DNA of 64,000 nt from Streptomyces sp. NRRL WC-3618 (GTDB lineage Bacteria; Actinomycetota; Actinomycetes; Streptomycetales; Streptomycetaceae). Under the pieces are notes generated by a model. The model ran no database searches. It was not told the origin of the DNA and saw only the letters and a list, made by a program, of their open reading frames with translations. Below are positions 27,082 to 36,438 of the stretch, in pieces; the first letter of the stretch is position 1, and the number at the start of each line of letters is the position of its first letter. The stretch spans positions 1 through 64,000 of the forward strand of contig NZ_LGDW01000452.1 in assembly GCF_001280005.1 (NCBI RefSeq), given 5' to 3'. Both the position numbers and the translations under genes were made by a program.

Positions 27082-28968
27082 TCAGAGGTGTCGGCGGCGG
27101 TCGGCGGACTGGCGCTCGTACTCCTCTCGGGCCTGTACGGCGGACTCCCGGGTGGCGGTCTCGGCGACCGGTACGTCCCACCAGGCCTCCGCCGGGGGAG
27201 CGGTCGGCGTCGGGTCGGTCTCGACGTACACACAGGTCGGCCGGTCCGAGGCGCGTGCCGTCGCCAGGGCCGTGCGCAGCTCGCCCACGGTCTTGGCGCG
27301 CAGGACGTGCATGCCGAGGCTGGCCGCGTTCGCCGCCAGGTCGACCGGCAGCGGGTCGCCGGTGAAGGTGCCGTCGGCGGCCCGGTAGCGGTAGGGGGTG
27401 CCGAAGCGCTCGCCGCCGACCGACTCGGAGAGGCCGCCGATGGAGGCGTACCCATGGTTCTGGATGAGGACCAGGTTGACCGGCAGGCCCTCCTGGACGG
27501 CCGTGACGATCTCGGTCGGCATCATGAGGTAGGTGCCGTCGCCGACCAGTGACCAGACCGGGGTGTCCGGGGCGGCCTGCTGGACGCCGATCCCGGCCGG
27601 GATCTCGTAGCCCATGCAGGAGTAGCCGTACTCCAGGTGGTACTGGCGGGGGCTGCGGGCCCGCCACAGCTTGTGCAGGTCACCGGGGAGCGACCCCGCC
27701 GCGTTGATGATCACGTCGTCGTCGCCGACGACCGAGTCCAGCGCGCCCAGCACCTGGGTCTGGGTCGGCACGGCGGAGTCCTCACCACGGAAGGCGGCCT
27801 CGACCACCGTGTCCCAGCGCTCCCGGCCCGCCCGGTACTCCGCCTCGTACGCCTGGCCGACCCGGTGCCCGGTCTCCGTCAGCGCCTCGGTGAGCGCCGT
27901 CAGGCCCGCGCGGGCGTCGCAGACGAGTGGGCGCGCCGCCAGCTTGTGGGCGTCGAAGGCGGCGATGTTCAGGTTGAGGAACCGCACGCCGGGGTTCTGG
28001 AACAGGGTGTTCGAGGCGGTCGTGAAGTCCGTGTAGCGCGTGCCGACGCCGATGACCAGGTCGGCGGTGCGGGCCAGGTCGTCGCTGACGGCCGTACCGG
28101 TGTGGCCGATGCCGCCCAGGTCGGCGGGGTGGTCGTAGCGCAGGGAACCCTTGCCGGCCTGGGTGGAGCCCACCGGGATGCCGGTGGCGTCCACCAGGGC
28201 CTTCAGTGCCTCCTCGGCCTCGCTGTGGTGGATCCCGCCGCCCGCGACGATCAGCGGGCGCTCGGCGGCCCGGATCGCCGACACGGCCTGGGCCAGCTCG
28301 TACGGGTCGGGCGCGGGACGTCGGACGTGCCAGACGCGCTCGGCGAAGAACTCCTCCGGCCAGTCGTACGCCTCCACCTGTACGTCCTGCGGCAGCGCGA
28401 GCGTGACGGCACCGGTCTCCACCGGATCCGTGAGGACGCGTACGGCGTTCAGCGCGGACGGGATCAGCGCCTCGGGGCGCGTGACCCGGTCGAAGTAGCG
28501 CGAGACCGGGCGCAGGGTGTCGTTGACGGACAGGTCGGCCTCGACCGGGTGCTCCAGTTGCTGGAGCAGCGGGTCCGCGCTGCGCGTCGCGAAGTAGTCG
28601 CCGGGCAGGAGCAGCACCGGAAGGCGGTTGATCGTCGCGAGGGCGGCGCCCGTGACGAGGTTGGTGGCGCCCGGACCGATGGACGTGGTGACGGCCTGCG
28701 TCGAGAGCCGGTTCAGCTGGCGGGCGTGACCGACGGCCGCGTGGACCATCGACTGCTCGTTGCGGCCCTGGTGGAACGGCATCGCGTCCTCGCCGGCCTC
28801 CAGGAGCGCCTGGCCGAGACCCGCGACATTCCCGTGGCCGAAGATGCCCCACGTGCCGGAGATCAGCCGGTGGCGTACGCCGTCGCGCTCGGTGTACTGG
28901 ACGGACAGGAACCGCACCAGCGCCTGGGCGACGGTCAGACGGCGGGTAGGGGTGGCGGCGGCGCTCAT
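27082..28968 (-). CDS. iolD: 3D-(3,5/4)-trihydroxycyclohexane-1,2-dione acylhydrolase
   Basis: 628 residues of the thiamine-diphosphate enzyme family, full length. Visible signatures: an N-terminal GTWGIFGHGNVAGLGQALLE with the downstream catalytic-type glutamate, RNEQSMVHAAVGHARQ, central GGGIHHSEAEEALKAL, and the C-terminal cofactor motif (SLVGDGTYLMMPTEIVTAVQ followed by IQNHGYASIGG). It opens the six-membered ring in myo-inositol catabolism to give 5-deoxy-glucuronate. Its start overlaps the iolB stop by one base (TGATG). The step is cytoplasmic and requires Mg2+ and ThDP. Confidence 0.95.
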   Translation of the reverse strand: MSAAATPTRRLTVAQALVRFLSVQYTERDGVRHRLISGTWGIFGHGNVAGLGQALLEAGEDAMPFHQGRNEQSMVHAAVGHARQLNRLSTQAVTTSIGPGATNLVTGAALATINRLPVLLLPGDYFATRSADPLLQQLEHPVEADLSVNDTLRPVSRYFDRVTRPEALIPSALNAVRVLTDPVETGAVTLALPQDVQVEAYDWPEEFFAERVWHVRRPAPDPYELAQAVSAIRAAERPLIVAGGGIHHSEAEEALKALVDATGIPVGSTQAGKGSLRYDHPADLGGIGHTGTAVSDDLARTADLVIGVGTRYTDFTTASNTLFQNPGVRFLNLNIAAFDAHKLAARPLVCDARAGLTALTEALTETGHRVGQAYEAEYRAGRERWDTVVEAAFRGEDSAVPTQTQVLGALDSVVGDDDVIINAAGSLPGDLHKLWRARSPRQYHLEYGYSCMGYEIPAGIGVQQAAPDTPVWSLVGDGTYLMMPTEIVTAVQEGLPVNLVLIQNHGYASIGGLSESVGGERFGTPYRYRAADGTFTGDPLPVDLAANAASLGMHVLRAKTVGELRTALATARASDRPTCVYVETDPTPTAPPAEAWWDVPVAETATRESAVQAREEYERQSADRRRHL

Positions 28969-29864
28969 CAGGAATTCTCCGGGGCCGTGTAGAGGGGCAG
29001 ACGGGGGTCGACGGGCTGCTCGGGCCAGGTACCGCGGACCCAGGCGTGATCGGGGTGGTCGCAGATCAGCCAGGCGCGGTCGTCCTCGGGACCCGCCATG
29101 ACGTTGAGGTAGTACATGTGGTGGCCCGGCACGGCCATGGAGGGCCCGTGCCAGCCGTCGGGGATGAGGACGACGTCCCCGTCACGCACCTCGGCCAGCA
29201 CATCCGTGTTCCGCCCCTGCCCGGACGGGGACACCCGCTGGTAGCCGAGGCCGGGCGTGCCCTCGTGGTCCGCGAACTCGAAGTAGTAGATCTCCTCGAG
29301 GACGGACTCCTCGCCGGGCCGGTGCTCGTCGTGCTTGTGCGGCGGGAACGACGACCAGTTCCCGCCGGGGGTGATCACCTCGACGGCGATCAGCTTGTCG
29401 CACTCGAAGACGCCGGCCGCGCCGAAGTTGTTGACCTGCCGGGAGGAGTTCCCGGTGCCGCGCAACTCCACCGGAACGGAGGAGGCGGGCCCGTAGCGGG
29501 CGGGCAGCCGACGGGTGCAGCGGGCGCCGGTGAGCGCGAAGCGCCCGCCCGCGGCCGAGGTGATGGTCGTACGAGCGTCGCGGGGCAGGTACACGAAGTC
29601 GCTGACGCCGCTGAACACGCTGTCGCGGCCCTGTACCTCGAAAGTGGAGTGGCCGAAGTCGTCCGTCGTCTCGACCGCGCAGGCACCGCTGAGGGACAGC
29701 ACGATCCACTCGCTGTCGCCGCTGGAAAGCGTGTGCGAGCCACCCGGGGGGAGCTCCAGCACCCGGAGGCTGGAGTAGCCCCAGCCGGCCTTCTCGGGGT
29801 TGACTTCGACGACGTACGAGTCGCCGAGGGCCTTGCCTGCCGGGAGGTGGTAGGCGGTGGTCAT
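28968..29864 (-). CDS. iolB: 5-deoxy-glucuronate isomerase
   Basis: 298 residues with a double-stranded beta-helix (bicupin) fold. Key segments include WSSFPPHKHDEHRPGEESVL with the metal-binding histidines, EEIYYFEFADHEG, and VVLIPDGWHGPSMAVPGHHM. It converts 5-deoxy-glucuronate to 2-deoxy-5-keto-gluconate, the substrate of IolC. ATG at 29864 has AGGAG upstream. The gene order iolC (broken), iolB, iolD, gntR on one strand matches actinobacterial iol operons, but iolC is not functional here. Confidence 0.95.
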   Translation of the reverse strand: MTTAYHLPAGKALGDSYVVEVNPEKAGWGYSSLRVLELPPGGSHTLSSGDSEWIVLSLSGACAVETTDDFGHSTFEVQGRDSVFSGVSDFVYLPRDARTTITSAAGGRFALTGARCTRRLPARYGPASSVPVELRGTGNSSRQVNNFGAAGVFECDKLIAVEVITPGGNWSSFPPHKHDEHRPGEESVLEEIYYFEFADHEGTPGLGYQRVSPSGQGRNTDVLAEVRDGDVVLIPDGWHGPSMAVPGHHMYYLNVMAGPEDDRAWLICDHPDHAWVRGTWPEQPVDPRLPLYTAPENS

Positions 29865-29907
29865 GGTCTGTCACTCCTGTTCACAGCGGATCCCGTGTTG
29901 ACCCTGC

Positions 29908-30051
29908 TCACAGCCGGGCCCCGTGGACCCACCGAACAATCCGCCGAACGTCTGCACTAGGGTCAGCGAGTGCACCGGGCTGCGGCGGATAAAGATCAAC
30001 TCCGCTGCGGCCCATGGTGACCAGGTCGAAGGGCGGGGCTGACTCGGTCAT
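29908..30051 (-). pseudogene. iolC: Broken iolC (5-dehydro-2-deoxygluconokinase) start
   Basis: An ATG at 30051 with GAGGGAG before it begins MTESAPPFDLVTMGRSGVDL, the recognisable start of actinobacterial IolC (PfkB family). After about 31 codons the match continues only in another frame (VQTFGGLFGGST), so there is a one-base frameshift. The homology then stops where about 280 codons should follow, and the iolB start comes next. The frame as it stands encodes 47 residues. The ribosome site is intact, so it may still be translated as a leader ahead of iolB. Confidence 0.75.
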
Positions 30052-30179
30052 ACGATGCTCCCTCGAGCTGCGGAGGATGCGGGTCCGGAGGGGCCTGTCG
30101 TCCTCCCAGGTGTAGGACTCGGAGGGTGGCACTGTCAAGGGTTTGTTCTTACATTCTGACCTGCTAGTGAAATGATGTC

Positions 30180-30219
30180 TTGACAAAGTATTGACATAGG
30201 ACAGTTCCAAGGAATTGGA
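30180..30219. promoter_or_regulatory. Divergent control region of iol operon and inositol-type ABC operon
   Basis: TTGACA AAGTA TTGACA (30180-30196) contains the 13-mer CAAAGTATTGACA that recurs inside the palindrome at 40204-40223. The second TTGACA (30191-30196) could be a -35 box for the plus-strand transporter genes, with ATTGGA 17 bp on. TCCAA/TTGGA (30206-30219) is a further small inverted repeat. A shared regulator such as the GntR or LacI protein of this region is likely. Confidence 0.55.
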
Positions 30220-30361
30220 TTCGGTCCCAACACGACTGCCGTACACAACCGCCGTACACGATTGCCGTGTTCGCGGCACACGGCCCGGACCTCCGGGGCC
30301 CGGGCCCGGGATCGTCCCGGTCTCTCCCCTCTCCCCGGTCGCACAGTGAGGTGCAGGAAAG

Positions 30362-31375
30362 ATGGCTCGCTCTTCTGGCTCCCGCAGAATCGCCCCCGTT
30401 GTTGCCGCTGCCGCGGCAGCGGCTCTGGTCCTCGCGGGCTGCTCCAGCAGTTCCGGTGGCAAGAAGGCCGAGGACAACGGTTCCGGCGCCTCTGCGGGCA
30501 AGGCCACCACCCCTCGGATGACCGTCGCCCTGGTCACCCACCAGGCGCCCGGTGACGCCTTCTGGGACATCGTCCGCAAGGGAGCCCAGGCCGCCGCGGA
30601 CAAGGACAACATCAAGCTCGTCTACTCGGCCGACCCGGACGCGGGCAACCAGTCCAACCTCGTCCAGAACGCGATCGACCAGAAGGTCGACGGCATAGCC
30701 ATCACGCTGGCGAAGCCGGACGCCATGAAGGACGTCGTCGCCAAGGCGACGGCCGCGGGCATTCCTGTCGTCGGCCTCAACTCGGGCCTGAGCGACTGGA
30801 AGAAGCTCGGTCTCCAGCAGTTCTTCGGCCAGGACGAGTCCGTCGCGGGCGAGGCGTTCGGCAAGAAGCTGAACGAGGTCGGCTCCAAGAAAGCCGTCTG
30901 TGTCATCCAGGAGCAGGGCAACGTCGGCCTCACCCAGCGCTGCGACGGTGTGAAGAAGACGTTCACCGGCAAGCTGGAGATCCTCAACGTCAACGGCACC
31001 GACATGCCGTCCGTCAAGTCGACGATCACCGCGAAGCTCAACCAGGACAAGGCCATCGACTACGTGGTCACGCTCGGCGCCAGCTACGCGCTGACCGCGG
31101 TGCAGTCGGTGGGCGACGCGGGCAGCAAGGCGAAGGTCGCGACCTTCGACCTCAACAAGGAGATGACGGACGCCATCACGAAGGGCGACGTCCAGTTCGC
31201 GGTCGACCAGCAGCCCTACCTCCAGGGCTACCTGGCCGTCGACTCCATGTGGCTCTTCAAGAACAACGGCAACTACAGCGGTGGCGGTGAGCAGCCCGTG
31301 CTGACCGGTCCCGCCTTCGTCGACAAGTCCAACGTCGAGAAGATCGCCGCGTTCGCGGCGAAGGGCACTCGGTGA
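30362..31375 (+). CDS. Sugar/inositol ABC transporter substrate-binding lipoprotein
   Basis: 337 residues, periplasmic-binding-protein type 1 (ribose/inositol class). A lipoprotein signal (VVAAAAAAALVLAGCSSSS) gives a lipobox LAGC. The body starts RMTVALVTHQAPGDAFWDIV, has GNQSNLVQNAIDQKVDGIAI, and ends with the hinge-like FDLNKEMTDAITKGDVQFAV and QQPYLQGYLAVDSMWL. Given its place opposite iolB/iolD, myo-inositol or a derivative is the likely ligand. Exposed on the outer membrane face, first gene of a three-gene transporter operon. Confidence 0.88.
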   Translation: MARSSGSRRIAPVVAAAAAAALVLAGCSSSSGGKKAEDNGSGASAGKATTPRMTVALVTHQAPGDAFWDIVRKGAQAAADKDNIKLVYSADPDAGNQSNLVQNAIDQKVDGIAITLAKPDAMKDVVAKATAAGIPVVGLNSGLSDWKKLGLQQFFGQDESVAGEAFGKKLNEVGSKKAVCVIQEQGNVGLTQRCDGVKKTFTGKLEILNVNGTDMPSVKSTITAKLNQDKAIDYVVTLGASYALTAVQSVGDAGSKAKVATFDLNKEMTDAITKGDVQFAVDQQPYLQGYLAVDSMWLFKNNGNYSGGGEQPVLTGPAFVDKSNVEKIAAFAAKGTR

Positions 31376-32454
31376 TGTCGATGGGTCAGACAACGGCTCC
31401 GGCGGCGAGTTCCTCGCCGCCGGCTCGGCCGGCCACCCAGAAGGACGGCCGCACCAGCCGGCGTTCCCTGGGGCGCCGGCTGCTCGGCCGCCCCGAGGTC
31501 GGCGCTCTCATCGCGGCGATCCTCGTGTACGTGTTCTTCTTCGCGGTGGCGCCCTCGTTCCGTGAGACCAGTGCGCTGGCGACCGTGCTCTACCAGGCGT
31601 CCGTGATGGGCATCATGGCGTTGCCGGTGGCGCTGTTGATGATCGGCGGGGAGTTCGACCTGTCGGCCGGTGTCGCGGTGACGACGTCGGCGCTGACCGC
31701 CGCGATCCTCAGTTTCCAGCTGTCCATGAACGTGTGGACGGGCGTGTTCGTCGCGCTGGTCGTCTCCCTCGCCGTGGGGGCGTTCAACGGCTGGCTGCTG
31801 ATCAGGACGGGACTGCCGAGCTTCCTGGTCACCCTGGGCTCGTTCCTGATCCTGCAGGGCGCCAACCTCGCCGTCACGAAGATCTTCACCGGCAACGTGG
31901 CGAGCGACTCGATCGCCGACATGGACGGCTTCGACCAGGCCAAGAAGGTCTTCGCCTCCGAGTTCAGCATCGGTGGCGTCAGCTTCAAGATCACGATCGT
32001 GTACTGGCTGGTGTTCGCCGCGATCGCCACCTGGCTGCTGCTGCGCACCAGGTTCGGCAACTGGATCTTCGCGGTCGGCGGCAGCAACGACAGCGCCCGC
32101 GCGGTCGGTGTCCCGGTCAACTTCACGAAGATCGCTCTGTTCATGGGCGTGGGCGTGGGCGCCTGGTTCGTGGGCATGCACCTGCTCTTCTCGTTCAACA
32201 CGGTGCAGTCCGGCCAGGGCGTGGGCAACGAGTTCCTCTACATCATCGCGGCGGTCATCGGCGGCTGCCTGCTGACCGGCGGCTACGGCTCGGCGATCGG
32301 CCCGGTCATCGGCGCCTTCATCTTCGGCATGGTCTCCCAGGGCATCGTCTACGCCAACTGGAACCCGGACTGGTTCAAGGCGTTCCTCGGCGTGATGCTC
32401 CTGGTCGCCGCCCTCGTCAATCTGTGGGTCCGCCGCCAGGCGACCCGGAGGTGA
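31372..32454 (+). CDS. Sugar/inositol ABC transporter permease, RbsC type
   Basis: 360 residues with eight or more hydrophobic spans (for example [50 protein letters not shown]). The GEFDLSAG motif and [15 protein letters not shown] near the end are characteristic of CUT2 permeases such as RbsC. The GTG at 31372 overlaps the stop of the lipoprotein gene; an ATG three bases on is equally plausible. Forms the membrane channel with the ATPase that follows. Confidence 0.9.
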   Translation: MMSMGQTTAPAASSSPPARPATQKDGRTSRRSLGRRLLGRPEVGALIAAILVYVFFFAVAPSFRETSALATVLYQASVMGIMALPVALLMIGGEFDLSAGVAVTTSALTAAILSFQLSMNVWTGVFVALVVSLAVGAFNGWLLIRTGLPSFLVTLGSFLILQGANLAVTKIFTGNVASDSIADMDGFDQAKKVFASEFSIGGVSFKITIVYWLVFAAIATWLLLRTRFGNWIFAVGGSNDSARAVGVPVNFTKIALFMGVGVGAWFVGMHLLFSFNTVQSGQGVGNEFLYIIAAVIGGCLLTGGYGSAIGPVIGAFIFGMVSQGIVYANWNPDWFKAFLGVMLLVAALVNLWVRRQATRR

Positions 32455-32458
32455 ACTG

Positions 32459-33391
32459 ATGACAACCAACGAATCCACCTCGCCCAACGGCACACCCACC
32501 GAGGACGCCGAGGGCAGTTCGCCCGAGCCCCAGGACGCCGCGCCGATCGTCGAACTGCGGGGCACCGGCAAGTCGTACGGCAACGTCCGTGCCCTGCACG
32601 GCGTGAACCTCGCCGTCCGCTCCGGCCAGGTCACCTGCGTGCTGGGCGACAACGGCGCCGGCAAGTCCACGCTGATCAAAATCATCTCCGGGCTGCACCA
32701 GCACACCGAGGGCGAACTCCTCATCGACGGCAGCCCCGTCCACTTCGGCACACCCCGCGAGGCACTGGACGCCGGTATCGCCACCGTCTACCAGGACCTC
32801 GCGACGGTGCCGCTGATGCCGGTGTGGCGCAACTTCTTCCTCGGCTCCGAGATGACCAAGGGCCCCTGGCCGATCCGCCGCCTCGACATCGAGAAGATGA
32901 AGCAGACCGCGGATGCGGAACTGCGCAACATGGGCATCGTCCTGGACGACCTCGACCAGCCCATCGGCACCCTCTCCGGCGGCCAGCGCCAGTCCGTGGC
33001 CATCGCCCGCGCCGTCTACTTCGGGGCCCGTGTCCTCATCCTCGACGAGCCCACCGCCGCCCTCGGCGTCAAGCAGTCCGGTGTCGTGCTCAAGTACATC
33101 GCCGCCGCCCGCGACAAGGGCCTGGGCGTCATCTTCATCACCCACAACCCCCACCACGCCTACATGGTCGGCGACCACTTCAGCGTCCTGCGCCTGGGCA
33201 CCATGGAACTGTCCGCCGCCCGCAGCGAGGTGAGCCTCGAAGAGCTCACCAACCACATGGCGGGCGGGGCGGAACTCGCTGCGCTCAAGCATGAGTTGGC
33301 GCAGGTGCGGGGGGTGGACGTCGATGAACTCCCCGAGGTGGAGGACCTGACGGCACCCGTCGCCGCCCCCTCGCAGGGGAAGTCGGTGTAG
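32459..33391 (+). CDS. Sugar/inositol ABC transporter ATP-binding protein
   Basis: 310 residues with one ABC domain: Walker [10 protein letters not shown], signature [14 protein letters not shown], Walker [12 protein letters not shown] and an H loop in [10 protein letters not shown]. RbsA-type proteins usually have two fused ABC domains of about 500 residues; this is the single-domain version found in several actinobacterial CUT2 systems, so it must act as a homodimer. It powers the transporter encoded by the preceding two genes. Confidence 0.92.
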   Translation: MTTNESTSPNGTPTEDAEGSSPEPQDAAPIVELRGTGKSYGNVRALHGVNLAVRSGQVTCVLGDNGAGKSTLIKIISGLHQHTEGELLIDGSPVHFGTPREALDAGIATVYQDLATVPLMPVWRNFFLGSEMTKGPWPIRRLDIEKMKQTADAELRNMGIVLDDLDQPIGTLSGGQRQSVAIARAVYFGARVLILDEPTAALGVKQSGVVLKYIAAARDKGLGVIFITHNPHHAYMVGDHFSVLRLGTMELSAARSEVSLEELTNHMAGGAELAALKHELAQVRGVDVDELPEVEDLTAPVAAPSQGKSV

Positions 33392-33425
33392 CGCGTAGCG
33401 TGAGGGGACGCGCGGTTGTTCGGCG

Positions 33426-33493
33426 GGTGCGGGTCCGTTGCGGCTTGTCGCGCCCGCGCGGCGGAGCCGCAAATGTCACAGCCCCGCGCCCCT
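33426..33493 (-). repeat. Dispersed Streptomyces intergenic repeat, copy with internal insert
   Basis: On the minus strand it reads AGGGGCGCGGGG, then about 30 bp of extra sequence, then GCGCGACAAGCC and GGACCCGCACCC. These blocks match the paired copies at 38806-38972. Lies between the ABC transporter operon and the next oxidoreductase gene. Confidence 0.6.
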
Positions 33494-33537
33494 GGGTGGG
33501 TCGGCTCGCCGTATGCCGAAAGGGGCACCCTTTCTCC

Positions 33538-34557
33538 ATGAAGAGCCGTGACACGCTCGGCGTTCTCGTGATCGGTACCGGGAAGATGGGTGCCGATCAC
33601 GTTCGTCGTATTGAGGAAGTCACCAGCGGGGCCCGGGTGGTCGCCGTCGTGGACGTCGATCAGGAGCGGGCCGAGTCGGTCGCCGCCGGTGTCGACGGCT
33701 GTACGGCGTACGCGGACCCCGTCGCCGCCATGGCGTCCCCCGATGTCGACGCCGTACTCATCGCCTCGCCCGGGGCCGCTCACGAGGCGGCCCTGCTCGC
33801 GGCGTTCTCCTACGACCTGCCGGTGTTGTGCGAGAAGCCGCTCACACCCGACGCGGCTTCCGCGCTGCGGGTGCTGGAGGCCGAGCGGAAGTTGGGGCAC
33901 CGCCGGGTTCAGGTCGGGTTCATGCGGCGCTACGACAGCGAGTACCTGAAGCTCAAGTCACTCCTCGACACAGGGCGGTTGGGCCGGCCGCTCATGCTGC
34001 ACAACCGGCATCGCAACCTGGCTTCCCCGCCCTGGTGGACCAGCGCGATGCACATCAACGACTCCGTGGTGCACGAGATGGACGTGACCCGGTGGCTCCT
34101 CGGACAGGAGATCACCGCGGTCACCGTGCTGTGTCCGAGGCCGTCCCGGAACGCGCCGGACGGCCTTCAGGACCCCCAGTTCGTCGTGATGGAGACCGAC
34201 GGCGGCGCGATCGTCGACGTCGAGATCAACGTCAACTGCGGCTTCGGATACCAGGTGCAGGCCGAGGTGGTCTGCGAACGCGGGACCGCGCGGATCGGCG
34301 ACGGGCACGGCATGGTCGTCAACTCGGACGGCCGCTGGGGCGGGGCCATCGCCCAGGACTTCATCGAGCGGTTCGAGGACGCGTACGACCGTGAGGTCCA
34401 GGCATGGGTCGACGCCACCCGGCGCGGCGAGGTCACCGGGCCCGGTGTCTGGGACGGTTACGCGGTGGCCGCGGTCTGCGAGGCCGGCGTACGCGCGCGG
34501 ACCGAGGGGCGGCGCGTCGAGGTGGAACTCGTGGAACGGCCCGCGCTGTACCGCTGA
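33538..34557 (+). CDS. Gfo/Idh/MocA oxidoreductase, inositol dehydrogenase type
   Basis: 339 residues. The NAD-binding Rossmann start reads [19 protein letters not shown]; then come the conserved VLCEKPLT motif with its catalytic lysine, and [20 protein letters not shown], matching the DxxxHD-like region of IolG relatives. These enzymes oxidise myo-inositol or stereoisomers to ketoinositols. The ATG at 33538 is preferred since the long upstream frame lies in repeat sequence. It follows the transporter genes by about 145 bp and ends one base from the convergent next gene. Confidence 0.85.
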   Translation: MKSRDTLGVLVIGTGKMGADHVRRIEEVTSGARVVAVVDVDQERAESVAAGVDGCTAYADPVAAMASPDVDAVLIASPGAAHEAALLAAFSYDLPVLCEKPLTPDAASALRVLEAERKLGHRRVQVGFMRRYDSEYLKLKSLLDTGRLGRPLMLHNRHRNLASPPWWTSAMHINDSVVHEMDVTRWLLGQEITAVTVLCPRPSRNAPDGLQDPQFVVMETDGGAIVDVEINVNCGFGYQVQAEVVCERGTARIGDGHGMVVNSDGRWGGAIAQDFIERFEDAYDREVQAWVDATRRGEVTGPGVWDGYAVAAVCEAGVRARTEGRRVEVELVERPALYR

Positions 34558-34558
34558 C

Positions 34559-35563
34559 TCAGACCGTGCGTACCTCCTCGACACGCACCGGGCGGTGCTC
34601 CTGGAGCGACAGCGTGCACGCGTCCGCGATCCAGCCCGCCTCCAGCGCCTCGGCGACCGTGCACGGGGAGGTGCGGTGGCCCGCGACGACCTCCGTGAAC
34701 GCCGTCAGCTCGGCGCGGTAGGCCGGGACGAAGCGGTCCATGAAGAAGTCGTGCGGCACACCCGCCGGGAAGGTGACACCCGGCTCCACCGAGCGCAGCG
34801 GGAGCTTGTCCTCCAGGCCCACGGAGATGCTGTCCTTGAAGCCGTGCAGGTCCATACGGACGTCGTAACCACGGGCGTTGTGACGGGAGTTGGAGACCAC
34901 GGCGATCGTGCCGTCGTCCAGGGTGAGGATCGCGCCGGTGGTGTCGGCGTCGCCCGCCTCCTTGATGTAGTCGGCACCCCGGTTGCCGCCGACCGCGTAC
35001 ACCTCGGTCACCTCGCGGCCCGTCACCCAGCGGATGATGTCGAAGTCGTGCACCGAACAGTCCCGGAAGATGCCCCCGGAGGCGGCGATGTACGCGGCCG
35101 GCGGCGGCGCCGGGTCCAGCGTGGTCGACCGGACGGAGTGCAGGAGGCCCAGCTCGCCGCTGCGGACGGCGTCCCGGGCGGCGCTGAAGCCCGCGTCGAA
35201 GCGGCGCTGGTAGCCGATCTGGATCTCGACACCGCTGTCCTTCACGGCGCCCAGCACCGCGACCCCCTCGGCCATCGTGCGGGCCACCGGCTTCTCGCAG
35301 AACACCGGCACACCCGCCTCGACGGCGGCGAGGATCAGCGCCGGATGGGCGTCCGTCGCGGCGGCGACGACGATGCCGTCCACACCGGCGGCCAGCAGGG
35401 CCTCCGGGGAGTCCGCGACCTGGGCGCCGAAGCGCTCCGCGGCGGTCTTGGCGGCCGCCGCGAACGGGTCGCTGACCACGAGGGAGTCGACGGCGTCGAG
35501 ACCGGAGAGGGTCTCGGCGTGGAAGGCGCCGATGCGGCCGAGGCCGAGGATTCCGATACGCAT
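34559..35563 (-). CDS. Gfo/Idh/MocA oxidoreductase, inositol 2-dehydrogenase type
   Basis: 334 residues: IGILGLGRIGAFHAETL as nucleotide-binding start, VFCEKPVARTMAEGV with the catalytic lysine, IQIGYQRRFDAGFSAA, and SGGIFRDCSVHDFDIIRWVT, the signature around the catalytic aspartate/histidine of inositol 2-dehydrogenase (IolG). Of the three oxidoreductases here this one looks closest to true IolG. It is the last gene of the minus-strand group with the SDR and PhyH genes. Confidence 0.87.
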   Translation of the reverse strand: MRIGILGLGRIGAFHAETLSGLDAVDSLVVSDPFAAAAKTAAERFGAQVADSPEALLAAGVDGIVVAAATDAHPALILAAVEAGVPVFCEKPVARTMAEGVAVLGAVKDSGVEIQIGYQRRFDAGFSAARDAVRSGELGLLHSVRSTTLDPAPPPAAYIAASGGIFRDCSVHDFDIIRWVTGREVTEVYAVGGNRGADYIKEAGDADTTGAILTLDDGTIAVVSNSRHNARGYDVRMDLHGFKDSISVGLEDKLPLRSVEPGVTFPAGVPHDFFMDRFVPAYRAELTAFTEVVAGHRTSPCTVAEALEAGWIADACTLSLQEHRPVRVEEVRTV

Positions 35564-35648
35564 GGGCTGTGCTGCTCCTTGTGTGGGGCGGGTGCTGTGT
35601 GGGGCGGGTGTTGCGGGTGTGCTGCGAGGAAGGTGAGTGAAGGAGGCG

Positions 35649-36425
35649 TCAGTCCAGGCCGCCCAGGACGTTCTGGTCCCAGTCGATCACCGAACCGGTG
35701 ACCACCCCCGACCGGTCGGACAGCAGGAGGACCACGAAGTCCGCGATCTCGTCCGGCTGGCCGAGCTTGCCCATCGGCAGGCGTTCGGCGGCCTGGTCGA
35801 GCCAGTCGTCGCCCGCTCCGTGGAAGGCCCGCTGGGTGGCGTCCTCCCCCTCCGTCGCGGTCCAGCCGATGTTCAGACCGTTGATCCGGACCCGGTCCCA
35901 GCGGTGCGCGTGCGCCGCGTTGCGGGTCAGGCCTATGAGACCGGCCTTCGCGGCGACGTACGGGGCCAGGAAGGGCTGCCCGCCGTGCGCCGAGGACGTG
36001 ATGATGTTGACGACCGTGCCGGGCGCCTTGCGCGCCACCATGTCCGCCACCGCCGCCTGCATGGCGAAGAACGGGCCCTTGAGGTTGATCGCGATGTGCG
36101 CGTCGAACAGCTCGGGCGTGGTGTCGAGCAGCGTGCCGCGCGAGGTCAGGCCCGCCGAGTTGACCAGGCAGTCGATCCGGCCGTGGGCGGCGATCACCTC
36201 GGCCACGGACGCCTTCGCCTGCTCGGCGTCCGAGAGGTCGGCACGTACGTACATGGCCTTGCCGCCCGCCGCCGTCAGCTCCGCGACCAGCGCCTCGCCC
36301 GGCTCCGGGCGCCGCCCGGTCACCGCGACGACGGCGCCCTCGCGGACGGCGGCCCGGGCGATGGCCGCCCCGACGCCCTGGCTGCCGCCGTTGACGAGGA
36401 CGACCTTGTCCTGAAGAAGTGCCAT
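35649..36425 (-). CDS. Short-chain dehydrogenase/reductase
   Basis: 258 residues, classical SDR. Cofactor loop VLVNGGSQGVGAAIAR (glycine-rich), VNSAGLTSRG, catalytic serine in ITSSAHGG and YVAAK tyrosine-lysine pair, ending DWDQNVLGG. It probably oxidises an alcohol on an inositol-like ring or on the product of the neighbouring dioxygenase. The gene lies 13 bp after the dioxygenase gene, so the two are cotranscribed. Substrate not known. Confidence 0.85.
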   Translation of the reverse strand: MALLQDKVVLVNGGSQGVGAAIARAAVREGAVVAVTGRRPEPGEALVAELTAAGGKAMYVRADLSDAEQAKASVAEVIAAHGRIDCLVNSAGLTSRGTLLDTTPELFDAHIAINLKGPFFAMQAAVADMVARKAPGTVVNIITSSAHGGQPFLAPYVAAKAGLIGLTRNAAHAHRWDRVRINGLNIGWTATEGEDATQRAFHGAGDDWLDQAAERLPMGKLGQPDEIADFVVLLLSDRSGVVTGSVIDWDQNVLGGLD

Positions 36426-36438
36426 GCCGTCTCGTTCC

